This document shows positions 1-6,451 of a DNA stretch of 7,627 bases, piece after piece. A program made the translations under genes and the position numbers. Under the pieces are notes generated by a model. The model saw nothing but the letters and a program-made list of their open reading frames with translations, was not told where the DNA came from and ran no database searches. Position 1 is the stretch's first letter. Each line of letters opens with the position of its first letter. Source of the DNA: Rickettsiales bacterium (GTDB taxonomy: Bacteria; Pseudomonadota; Alphaproteobacteria; Rickettsiales; UBA1997); NCBI GenBank assembly GCA_947496905.1, contig CANMEW010000051.1:1065-8691 (forward strand), read 5' to 3'.

Positions 1-846
1 CTCGCGCCAGCGATGAATGAAAAAATGTGGGAAAATTTGCAGACAAGAAAAAATGTGGAGAAGGTCGTAGAATTAGGAATGGCAATGATTGATCCCGAAA
101 CAGATGCTCTTGCTTGCGGAGAATTTGGTGTTGGAAAAATGTCACCGCCGGAAAAAATTTGCGAGAGGATCTGCAATTTTTTTGCGCATCAGAATTGCCT
201 GAAGGGTATCAAAATTTTGGTGACAGGCGGCTCCACCATTGAGCCGATCGACCCCGTTCGCTTCATCGGAAACTATTCTTCCGGTAAGCAGTCAATCGAA
301 ATTGTAAAAGTTTTGCATGAGATGGGAGCTGATGTGACGCTGATCGCTGGCAATATTCGTGAAACTATTTTTCTGCCAAAAGAAAAAATTATTCGCGTAA
401 AAACCGCAGAAGAAATGTTTGTGGAAGTGAAAAAAAATCTTGCTCAAACCAAGGTTTTTATTGGCTGCGCTGCTGTCTCTGATTTTAAAATAAAAAAATT
501 TTCCAAAGCAAAAATCAAAAAAACTTCTGCAGAAAATCTGACATTGGAGCTAGAAAAAAATCCCGACATTTTGCAATTTGTTGGCAATGCGAAACAGCGT
601 CCAGCAATGGTAATTGGCTTTGCTGCGGAGGATAAAAATTTGGAAAAATATGCGAAAGAAAAGCTGAGTAAAAAGAGCTGCGATCTGATTGTGGCGAATG
701 ATATTGAGGCGGGAAAAATTTTTGGCAGCTCTGAGACGAAAGTGATTTTTGTGAGTGCGAAAAAATCAGAAAATTTAGGAAGGATTTCAAAAGAACAGCT
801 GGCTCACCACTTAGCTTTAGCGGTAAAAAATTTTAGGAACCTCTGA
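1..846 (+). CDS. coaBC: CoaBC, phosphopantothenoylcysteine decarboxylase / phosphopantothenate-cysteine ligase (5' end missing)
   Basis: This bifunctional enzyme joins cysteine to 4'-phosphopantothenate (CoaB) and decarboxylates the product to 4'-phosphopantetheine (CoaC), two steps of coenzyme A synthesis in the cytosol. The frame is open from base 1. The first codons read LAPAMNEKMW, the CoaC substrate-clamp motif PAMNxxMW, so the ATG at 13 is internal and roughly 120 N-terminal residues, including the flavin-binding part and catalytic His, lie outside the window. Visible residues 37-47 (LACGEFGVGKM) hold the CoaC active-site Cys39; the usual GxGRM Arg is Lys here. CoaB starts near residue 68 with VTGGST (74-79), EPIDPVR (81-87), Asn91 and SSGKQ (93-97), and has AAVSDF (157-162) and KIKK (171-174), the loop carrying the essential CoaB lysine. 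The SSGKQ form is typical of alphaproteobacteria. The last codons and the stop lie in a palindromic repeat, so the C-terminus RNL is repeat-derived. Confidence 0.95.
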   Translation, partial: LAPAMNEKMWENLQTRKNVEKVVELGMAMIDPETDALACGEFGVGKMSPPEKICERICNFFAHQNCLKGIKILVTGGSTIEPIDPVRFIGNYSSGKQSIEIVKVLHEMGADVTLIAGNIRETIFLPKEKIIRVKTAEEMFVEVKKNLAQTKVFIGCAAVSDFKIKKFSKAKIKKTSAENLTLELEKNPDILQFVGNAKQRPAMVIGFAAEDKNLEKYAKEKLSKKSCDLIVANDIEAGKIFGSSETKVIFVSAKKSENLGRISKEQLAHHLALAVKNFRNL

Positions 847-872
847 AAAATCTAGGTTCTTCAGAGGCTCCT
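835..872. repeat. Palindromic repeat copy A (short, internally deleted form)
   Basis: The 12-base arms AGGAACCTCTGA (835-846) and TCAGAGGCTCCT (861-872) are inverted repeats with one mismatch. Bases 846-872 match the right end of the longer element at 1928-1954 with only three C/T differences, while 835-850 matches its left end. Copy A is therefore what remains when the interior of the longer element is removed. An alternative smaller hairpin, GAACCT (837-842) with AGGTTC (854-859), is mutually exclusive with the main stem. Flanking TT or TTT on both sides could be a target duplication but is uninformative in T-rich DNA. Confidence 0.75.
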
Positions 873-881
873 TTATTCTTT
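835..881. terminator. Probable bidirectional terminator between coaBC and the chorismate mutase gene
   Basis: The copy A hairpin is followed on the plus strand by the T-rich tract TTTATTCTTT (872-881). On the minus strand the stem is followed by a T-tract after four A bases. It sits between two convergent genes only 43 bp apart, so it could end both transcripts. The 14-nt loop and interrupted T-tract make it a moderate rather than a strong terminator. The stem starts inside the coaBC reading frame. Confidence 0.5.
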
Positions 882-889
882 GAGTGATT

Positions 890-1792
890 TTAAATTTTAG
901 CGGCGACCTTTATTGGCGTTGCGTAGTGACCAAGAATTTTTGCGAAAGGTTTGATTTTAGATTTAGAAAATTTTTTAAGTGATTCATCCGATTCCAAATG
1001 GAACCCAGTCAGTTCGATTAGATAGAAAACTACCCCCTCAACTTGATGAAGCTTCACCGATTTTAAAATTTTTGCTGCGAGATTTTGCTCCCTTAAGGCA
1101 GACAAAACCTGTGTTTTAGATATTTCCTTACCCACCTCTACGTAAAGCAGGCTATTGTCATCAGATGATTTTTCCGGCATCTTTGCTGCCACCGCAACAA
1201 GCTGAATATTGTCACGATTTTTCTCATCACCTTCAAATTCAATAAAAGGAATTTTAGCAAAAATCTTCAGACCAAGTCGGTTGTTTGCTAGGCTGATCCA
1301 CCAATTTTCTTTAGCGTCCTCTTTCTTGTCATGTTCCTCGTGATTACTTGACGGCAAAGCAAAAACTCCGATTTGCACTTCGCCTTTTTCCATCTCCGCA
1401 ACAATGTTGGTAGCGCTGTCGAAAGTGTGAATTGGAATGGAGTCGTTGTAGTATTCTCTTACCAAATAGAGGTAATCAGAAATATTTTTTGGATTGTGAA
1501 TGGCTATGCGGAGAGCCTGCTCTTGTGCATTGGCAGCAGAAATAATTTTTCGCCAAATATCTACCACGACAGATTCAGGAAAATTCGTGCCGATTTTTTT
1601 GACTAAATTTTTAATCATGTCGGCTTCACGACTTGCTCTGATCAAAAATTTTTCCTGATTATTTTTTTTTAATTCTCCAACTTGAGCAATAATTTTTACC
1701 CTTTCTTCGAGTAAAGAAATTAACTGATTGTCAATTTTGTCGATATCGTCGCGCAAGGCTTGTAGAGCCATTTCAAGAGGGTTAGATTCCAT
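890..1792 (-). CDS. Chorismate mutase (AroQ type) fused to a degenerate prephenate dehydratase/ACT-like region
   Basis: The first 94 or so residues form an all-helical AroQ chorismate mutase, which turns chorismate into prephenate for phenylalanine and tyrosine synthesis. Aligned to the E. coli mutase domain, Arg14, Arg31, Lys42, Arg55 and Glu56 occupy the positions of Arg11, Arg28, Lys39, Arg51 and Glu52. The E. coli Gln88 position appears to be Glu91, flanked by Gln90 and Gln92; yeast mutase also uses Glu there. Residues 95-300 resemble prephenate dehydratase only in outline: a GEVQIGVFALPSSN stretch (137-150) where PDTs have GVVPIENS, an ACT-like segment (about 214-296) and a terminal AKILGHY like the usual vLGSYP. 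The catalytic TRF motif is replaced (NIQLV, 195-199) and ESRP is KSVK (244-247), so dehydratase activity is unlikely. Alphaproteobacteria carry mutases of this length, commonly near hisC, tyrA and metX. The ATG at 1792 has no clear Shine-Dalgarno; Met8 is an alternative start. Confidence 0.82.
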   Translation of the reverse strand: MESNPLEMALQALRDDIDKIDNQLISLLEERVKIIAQVGELKKNNQEKFLIRASREADMIKNLVKKIGTNFPESVVVDIWRKIISAANAQEQALRIAIHNPKNISDYLYLVREYYNDSIPIHTFDSATNIVAEMEKGEVQIGVFALPSSNHEEHDKKEDAKENWWISLANNRLGLKIFAKIPFIEFEGDEKNRDNIQLVAVAAKMPEKSSDDNSLLYVEVGKEISKTQVLSALREQNLAAKILKSVKLHQVEGVVFYLIELTGFHLESDESLKKFSKSKIKPFAKILGHYATPIKVAAKI

Positions 1793-1811
1793 TATTTTAG
1801 CAAAAAATTAA

Positions 1812-1954
1812 AGGAACCTCTGAAAAACCATCTTTTCCGGAAATTTTTTCGTTACCAAATTTTTTCGCGAGCACGTACATCAAGGTACGCTTTCCTGCTC
1901 AAAAATTTGTTGCCTAAAAATTTCTCGAAAAATCTAGGTTTTTTAGAGGTTCCT
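1812..1954. repeat. Palindromic repeat copy B (143 bp, MITE-like)
   Basis: Terminal arms 1812-1829 (AGGAACCTCTGAAAAACC) and 1937-1954 are inverted repeats of 18 bases with one difference, a G-T wobble in RNA. Inside, AAATTTTT (1857-1864) pairs with AAAAATTT (1901-1908), GAGCA (1869-1873) with TGCTC (1896-1900) and CGTAC (1874-1878) with GTACG (1885-1889), leaving the loop ATCAAG. The whole element can thus fold into one long interrupted hairpin on either strand. It fills most of the space between two divergent genes and has no coding capacity. TAA occurs at 1809-1811 and 1954-1956, a possible 3-bp target duplication if the element ends at 1953. It could be a miniature inverted-repeat transposable element or a REP/RPE-like palindromic element; no transposase is visible. 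Confidence 0.8.
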
Positions 1955-1970
1955 AAGGGGTGTTTTTAAT
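1942..1970 (+). promoter_or_regulatory. Candidate sigma-70 promoter for metX
   Basis: TTTAGA (1942-1947) and TTTAAT (1965-1970) are separated by 17 bp and match the -35 and -10 consensus at 4 and 5 of 6 positions. The predicted start of transcription is near 1977, giving a leader of about 17 nt, too short for a riboswitch. The -35 box lies inside the right arm of palindromic repeat B. Assigned by eye only. Confidence 0.4.
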
Positions 1971-1993
1971 CCAAAGAAATCAGTGCAAGAGTA

Positions 1994-3151
1994 ATGAAAA
2001 TCAAGTCAAGTTTCGGACCAAATTTTAAAGAATTAGAAGTTGGAGAAGTAGTTTTTTTGGCGAAAGAAAGGCCGTTAAAACTTTCTAGTGGTGTTGAAAT
2101 AAAAAATTTTCCTCTCGCCTACCAAACTTACGGAACACTCAACTCAGATGGTTCTAATGCAATTTTAATCTGCCATGCTTTGACGGGAGATCAATATGTC
2201 GCATCAAAGCATCCGGTAACAGAAAAAGCTGGTTGGTGGAATTTTATGATTGGCGATGGAAAGGCGATCGACACCAAAAAATTTTTCGTAATTTGCTCCA
2301 ACATCATTGGTGGTTGCATGGGCTCTTTTGGTCCGAAAGAAATTAACCAAGAAACTGGTGAGCCTTACGGGTTAAGCTTTCCAATCGTTACCATCAATGA
2401 CATGGTTCATGCACAAAATTTACTCATTGAAAATTTTGGCATCACAAAACTTCACGCAGTGATTGGCGGTTCAACTGGCGGGATGCAAGCTCTGGCTTGG
2501 TCAGCGCTTTATCCGCAAAAAGTAAAATTAGTGATTCCGATGGCGACTTCCTACCGCCATTCTCCACAAAATATTGCTTTTCATGAAGTCGGAAGGCAGG
2601 CAATCATGGCTGATCCCGATTGGTGTCGGGGTAAATATTTGTTGGAGAAAAAATATCCGTCAAAAGGTCTGGCTGTTGCGCGCATGACCGCTCACATTAC
2701 CTACCTTTCCGAAGAGGTGTTGCAGGAAAAATTTGGACGCAATTTGCAGAATAAAAAAAATTTCTCCTTCAGCTTTGATCAAGATTTTAAGATCGAGAGT
2801 TACTTGCATCATCAGGGCTACAGCTTTGTGGAGCGCTTTGATGCTAACTCTTACCTCTACATTACTAGGGCGGTCGATTATTTTGATTTGGAGAGTGATT
2901 TTGGCGGGAAGCTCAGCTTGGCATTTGCTGACTTTGCTAAAAATAGAGATGGGAAATTTTGTTTAATTTCATTTTCTGATGATTGGCTTTTTCCGACGTC
3001 TGAAGCAAAAAAATTAACTCATGCCTTAGTTGCCTGCGGGATTAATACGAGCTTCGTAACCATTAACAGCGCTGCTGGACATGATTCATTTCTACTCGAA
3101 AACACGGCATTGAAAAACACTATTTCCGGTTTTCTAAATCAGGTCTCGTAG
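1994..3151 (+). CDS. metX: MetX, homoserine O-acyltransferase
   Basis: This cytosolic alpha/beta-hydrolase-fold enzyme transfers an acyl group from acyl-CoA to L-homoserine, activating it for methionine synthesis. Visible family motifs are AYQTYGTLN (42-50), CHALTGD (60-66), the oxyanion-region block NIIGGCMGSFGP (103-114) and the nucleophile elbow GGSTGGMQ with Ser160. Asp330 (SDDWLFP) and His363 (AGHDSFL) complete the catalytic triad. At 385 residues it is full length for the family. The start is fixed by an in-frame stop at 1967-1969 and the absence of other start codons between it and the ATG at 1994; AAGAG at 1987-1991 is too close to be a good Shine-Dalgarno. MetX proteins are usually called O-acetyltransferases, but some use succinyl-CoA and motif reading does not settle this. 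The usual alphaproteobacterial partner metW does not follow; instead the end overlaps a convergent membrane-protein gene by 18 bp. Confidence 0.95.
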   Translation: MKIKSSFGPNFKELEVGEVVFLAKERPLKLSSGVEIKNFPLAYQTYGTLNSDGSNAILICHALTGDQYVASKHPVTEKAGWWNFMIGDGKAIDTKKFFVICSNIIGGCMGSFGPKEINQETGEPYGLSFPIVTINDMVHAQNLLIENFGITKLHAVIGGSTGGMQALAWSALYPQKVKLVIPMATSYRHSPQNIAFHEVGRQAIMADPDWCRGKYLLEKKYPSKGLAVARMTAHITYLSEEVLQEKFGRNLQNKKNFSFSFDQDFKIESYLHHQGYSFVERFDANSYLYITRAVDYFDLESDFGGKLSLAFADFAKNRDGKFCLISFSDDWLFPTSEAKKLTHALVACGINTSFVTINSAAGHDSFLLENTALKNTISGFLNQVS

Positions 3152-4213
3152 AATCTTAATTGAGTTTTTTAGCTCGATGAAAACTCCGCGCAGCTCATCA
3201 TCAAATGCCCCAATTGCCGCCAGAAAAATATTGATGCTTAACAGCAAGAGAAATGCCAAGCGTGATGCGACGAACCACAACTTCTCACCAAACTCAATTT
3301 TAAATTTCATCTCACCGGTTAAATGCTGCAATTTTTTGTAAATTAGAAATCGGTAACAGCTGTGAAGTGGTAAAAATAAAAAGCTGAATAGTAGAAAATT
3401 TACTGCCCAAAAAATTAAATTATTGTTGATGAAAAGATTGGTGATCAGTAGGCACGAAGTAATTACGCTGATCGTAAAAATAGAGATGAAAAACATGCAG
3501 CGCATTGTAGCCGCCATTTGCCCTCGAGTGTATTCCTTGCTGTCAAACATTGAATTAACCGCGCCCTCATTTTGATTCATCATCACTGGCAGAGATAAAA
3601 AATATTTTGTGCCAAAAAATGGCGCGAGAAATACCAAAATTAACCCCATCAAAAACATCACGATTTGCATGAATTCGATGAGTATGAATGAGAAAATTTT
3701 TTTTAATCCAAAGCGCAGTGGTTTGAAATGTTCGCTGGGACAAAAATAGTTGCTGACAACTGCTAAATAAGCTGAGCGCAGGTGGGAAAAGAAAATCCAG
3801 AATAGCAACAAAATGGTGAGCGACAGAGCGTTGCTGAGGCCAAAATAATTTAAAAATGGTAGGTGGTTTAGAAATTTACTGCTGTAGCTCTGAATTGTAG
3901 ATCCGCACCACAGAAGCGTGGCGAATAGTGACAATAAAAAACTCACGGTCACAACGAAGTTAACTCGCAGGAAAGAAAAAAATTCTTTGCGAAATATTTG
4001 CGCTGCACCTCGCAAAAGCGGCATCCCCCTTAGCTCGCAAGATGAAATCAATTTTTCAAAATCTGATTTTTCTAAATCTCGATCACCAAAAATTTCTGCA
4101 GAATTTCCAGCAAAACTCACAATGTTTTGCGAGTTTTCGACTGGCGCTCCGAGTGATTTTTCTAAGCTTTTGATGAAGTCAGACTCTTGAGAATCTGCGG
4201 GAGATGCGGTCAT
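3134..4213 (-). CDS. Six-helix integral membrane protein of unknown function
   Basis: I do not recognise a named family with certainty. The 359-residue protein has a hydrophilic, acidic/Ser-rich N-terminal region (1-75) followed by about six hydrophobic helices near residues 84-104, 128-152, 172-197, 238-262, 266-290 and 315-337, with no signal peptide. Between helices 3 and 4, residues 198-235 (a SLPVMMNQNEGAVNSM stretch, then TRG) recall the loop of YciC/glycerophosphodiesterase-membrane-domain-like proteins, where a conserved 'P.vv.E..g...A...S..l..G' pattern sits in the same place; this likeness is weak. The start codon overlaps the stop of the upstream sensor gene in an ATGA arrangement and has no Shine-Dalgarno of its own, so translation is probably coupled to it. 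It is the last gene of the hisS operon, and its 3' end overlaps metX convergently by 18 bp. Confidence 0.8.
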   Translation of the reverse strand: MTASPADSQESDFIKSLEKSLGAPVENSQNIVSFAGNSAEIFGDRDLEKSDFEKLISSCELRGMPLLRGAAQIFRKEFFSFLRVNFVVTVSFLLSLFATLLWCGSTIQSYSSKFLNHLPFLNYFGLSNALSLTILLLFWIFFSHLRSAYLAVVSNYFCPSEHFKPLRFGLKKIFSFILIEFMQIVMFLMGLILVFLAPFFGTKYFLSLPVMMNQNEGAVNSMFDSKEYTRGQMAATMRCMFFISIFTISVITSCLLITNLFINNNLIFWAVNFLLFSFLFLPLHSCYRFLIYKKLQHLTGEMKFKIEFGEKLWFVASRLAFLLLLSINIFLAAIGAFDDELRGVFIELKNSIKILRDLI

Positions 4214-5172
4214 GAACGAAGTCTTGAAAAGGACTTCCTGACCATGATGAAGAAAAGAAGAGAGATGATTAGAAGCTCAATTAAGCGCGGAAGAACTGCA
4301 AAAAATATTCCTTTTGCAATAGCGCTGTTTTTGTAACTAACGGCAATTTTGTAAGGGTGGTCTTTGAAGTTTTTAATTAGCGTGAAGTGACCATCCAAAT
4401 GAGAAAATGCAAAATTTAAATTTTCCCTCTCACCTAAAGCGGCATCAAAAGACCGCAGCAAAGATTCATTTTGTGGATTAAGGATTTCGAAATCCGCTTT
4501 GTAGAGCTCGGACAAATGTTTAAATTTATTTACCAAGCTAAGCACATTAAAGCTCACAACCGATGTTCCGATGTAAGTGTCATTGTTGCTAAGGGCGCCA
4601 ACGCCAGCAGGAATGACATATTGTCCGCTCACCGCGCCAATGATTGGTGCGCCGGTGTAAATTTTTAAAGGATCCCTCGCAGTATTTACTAAGTAATCAC
4701 GCGATGACAAATCTATTGGATTAGCGATGATGCCAGCACTACTAACCATCAAATGTTTGTTAGCATCTACCCAATAAAACATGCCCGCAGACAGCACGTC
4801 TTTTATTGAATTGTAGCCGTAATGAGATTGATCGTAGGAGCTGAGAATTTTGGCGATTTTGTCGTTGGTAACTTTGGAGCTGTTAATCTGGTGATTGATG
4901 TGGTTTAAAATTGATTCCGCATAACCAAGAGTGTTGCTGAAATCCGTTTCTATTTCATAGGCCACCGCCTCCATTTCTAGGCGCTTGCGGTCAAGGTAGG
5001 AAGCTTGGTCATGATAGGCGAAGGTTAGTATGACGCAAAGTAACAGCAGATAAGCGGCTAGCGCGTAGAAAAATGATTTTTTTCCAGCAGTTTTCTTAGA
5101 ATGATTTTTTTTTGACCCATGTTCGCTTGTTGTCGAATGGTGCTGAAATATTTTTTGAGATTTTTTTAGCAT
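4210..5172 (-). CDS. Cache-domain membrane sensor-like protein without an output domain
   Basis: The 320-residue protein has a short basic, His- and Ser-rich cytoplasmic N-terminus (1-32), a first membrane helix at about 34-53, a large extracytoplasmic domain (54-287) and a second helix at about 288-311, ending only nine residues later. The outer domain begins with a long helix (about 60-112) and contains SSRDYL (156-161), GAPIIGAVSGQ (174-184) and YIGTSVVSF (200-208), the pattern of dCache_1/PDC ligand-binding modules found in chemoreceptors, histidine kinases and diguanylate cyclases. No HAMP, kinase, GGDEF or chemotaxis signalling domain follows, so any signal must pass to a partner; the coupled six-helix protein downstream is the obvious candidate (inference). 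The start overlaps the hisS stop by 7 bp (ATGCTAA), and a good AAGGA lies 8 nt upstream. The ligand is unknown. A kinase that lost its cytoplasmic half is the main alternative. Confidence 0.8.
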   Translation of the reverse strand: MLKKSQKIFQHHSTTSEHGSKKNHSKKTAGKKSFFYALAAYLLLLCVILTFAYHDQASYLDRKRLEMEAVAYEIETDFSNTLGYAESILNHINHQINSSKVTNDKIAKILSSYDQSHYGYNSIKDVLSAGMFYWVDANKHLMVSSAGIIANPIDLSSRDYLVNTARDPLKIYTGAPIIGAVSGQYVIPAGVGALSNNDTYIGTSVVSFNVLSLVNKFKHLSELYKADFEILNPQNESLLRSFDAALGERENLNFAFSHLDGHFTLIKNFKDHPYKIAVSYKNSAIAKGIFFAVLPRLIELLIISLLFFIMVRKSFSRLRS

Positions 5173-6443
5173 GCTGTTTTTCCTTCAAGATAGTGAATCA
5201 AAAGCTCCTGCTTCACTTTTTGTCCAAGCGGGAATAGTTCAGAATTGTCGAAATCCTTCACCGAAACTTCTCCATTTTTCATCTCTTCCTCACCAACAAT
5301 AATCACGAAGCGAGAGTTATTTTGCGAAGCGCGCTTCATTTGTTTCTTAAAGTTCCCGTCAAAATTAAATTCAGTCACGAAGCCAGCATGACGAAGTTTG
5401 TGCACGATTTCGAAAGCGTAGGTTTTTTCATCCGCAGCTTGAGAGATGTAGTTTACCGCCACTGGGCGCGTTTTTGGTAAATCTAACTTAGCTAAAAGCA
5501 TTAACCTTTCAATGCCAGCCGCGAAGCCAATCGCAGGCACTTTTTTACCACTCATTTTTTCTACCAAATTGTCGTAACGACCTCCAGCCAGAACCGTGTT
5601 CTGCGCGCCTTCATGGGACATTGTGAATTCAAAAACTGTCGAAGTGTAATAGTCCAAACCACGGACTAAGCGTTGATTGACGCGGTGATTGAGGCCAAAT
5701 TTTGTTAGTAAGTTTAGCACGGAATCAAAGCGCAATTTTGCTTCAGTGGAGAAGAAATCAGAAATTTTCGGCGCTTCATTAAAAAGTTTGATGTCTTGCA
5801 GCTCTTTGGAATCAAGGATTCGCAATGGATTTTTTTCTAAACGAATTTGTGAATCGTGCGATAAATCACTTTTGAATTTGGTAAAATATTCAGTTAATGC
5901 AGTTTCGTAGGTAGACTTTGTTTGTGTGCAGCCCAATGAATTTATTTCGAGAGTTGTTTTATCTAAAACCCCCAAATCTTTCAAAATAGCCGCTGCAAGT
6001 AAGATTGATTCAACATCGCAGAAAAAATTTTCTTCGCCAAAAATCTCGAAATTAATTTGATGAAATTGTCGTTGGCGCCCTTTTTGTGGACGGTCGTAGC
6101 GAAAAATTGGTCCAAAGGAAAAAAATTTACGCGGTAAAATTTGTTGCAATTCTCCGTTTGAAATTAAGGCGCGAACCACTCCAGCGGTGAATTCTGGACG
6201 TAATGTTAAAAAATTTTCTGAACGATCTAAAAACTTGTAGACCTCCTTAGTTACGATGTCAGAGGTCTCGCCAAGATTGCGCTCAAAGACTTCGCTAAAT
6301 TCAAAAATTGGCGTTTGCAATTCTTCGAAGCCAAAAAATTCACTCTTTTTTTTGGCTGTCGTGATGACGTGATTAAAGATTCTAATCTCGTCACCAAATA
6401 GGTCTTTCGTGCCTCGAACGGGCTGCAATTTGTGATCAGACAT
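5166..6443 (-). CDS. hisS: HisRS, histidyl-tRNA synthetase
   Basis: This class II aminoacyl-tRNA synthetase charges tRNA-His with histidine in the cytosol, normally as a homodimer. The 425 residues match the usual bacterial length. Motif 1 lies around FGFEELQTP (37-45). Motif 2 is FRYDRPQKGRQRQFHQ (114-129), followed by FEIFG (132-136). The histidine-specific signature LVRGLDYYT is at 259-267 with the catalytic Arg261, AGGRYDNLVE is at 286-295 and motif 3 is PAIGFAAGIERL (303-314). The anticodon-binding domain occupies about 325-425. The motif 2 loop is of the E. coli type, which reads the extra G-1 of tRNA-His, unlike the altered HisRS of many alphaproteobacteria that lost G-1. No Shine-Dalgarno precedes the ATG, and a -10-like TACAAT lies only 8 bp before it. 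It is the first gene of an operon with two membrane proteins. Confidence 0.97.
   Translation of the reverse strand: MSDHKLQPVRGTKDLFGDEIRIFNHVITTAKKKSEFFGFEELQTPIFEFSEVFERNLGETSDIVTKEVYKFLDRSENFLTLRPEFTAGVVRALISNGELQQILPRKFFSFGPIFRYDRPQKGRQRQFHQINFEIFGEENFFCDVESILLAAAILKDLGVLDKTTLEINSLGCTQTKSTYETALTEYFTKFKSDLSHDSQIRLEKNPLRILDSKELQDIKLFNEAPKISDFFSTEAKLRFDSVLNLLTKFGLNHRVNQRLVRGLDYYTSTVFEFTMSHEGAQNTVLAGGRYDNLVEKMSGKKVPAIGFAAGIERLMLLAKLDLPKTRPVAVNYISQAADEKTYAFEIVHKLRHAGFVTEFNFDGNFKKQMKRASQNNSRFVIIVGEEEMKNGEVSVKDFDNSELFPLGQKVKQELLIHYLEGKTAC
5181..5185 (-). promoter_or_regulatory. Shine-Dalgarno of the Cache sensor gene, inside the hisS end
   Basis: On the minus strand AAGGA ends 8 nt before the ATG at 5172. 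It is the only convincing ribosome-binding site seen at a start in this window. It supports that ATG as the start and shows that the sensor can be initiated independently while ribosomes are finishing hisS. Confidence 0.6.
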
Positions 6444-6451
6444 TGTTTTGA

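Noticed and set aside
13..15. ATG at 13 as the start of the first gene
   Set aside because: It is the Met of the internal CoaC motif PAMN, and the frame is open to base 1 with LAPA encoded before it.
890..1792. Bifunctional P-protein (pheA) with active dehydratase
   Set aside because: The TRF and ESRP motifs needed for dehydratase activity and Phe binding are missing.
1793..1993. SAM-II riboswitch, common before met genes in alphaproteobacteria
   Set aside because: The region is filled by the inverted-repeat element and the leader after the predicted promoter is about 17 nt; no SAM-II-like pseudoknot pattern is seen.
3150..3180. Terminator between metX and the convergent membrane gene
   Set aside because: Only a five-pair stem with a wobble (TTGAG/CTCGA) and no following T-run.
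5689..5910. Plus-strand open frame inside hisS, and similar ones at 515-790, 1373-1606, 2733-2966, 3918-4190, 4471-4668 and 6251-6469
   Set aside because: All lie opposite or within well-supported genes, have biased compositions and resemble no protein I know.
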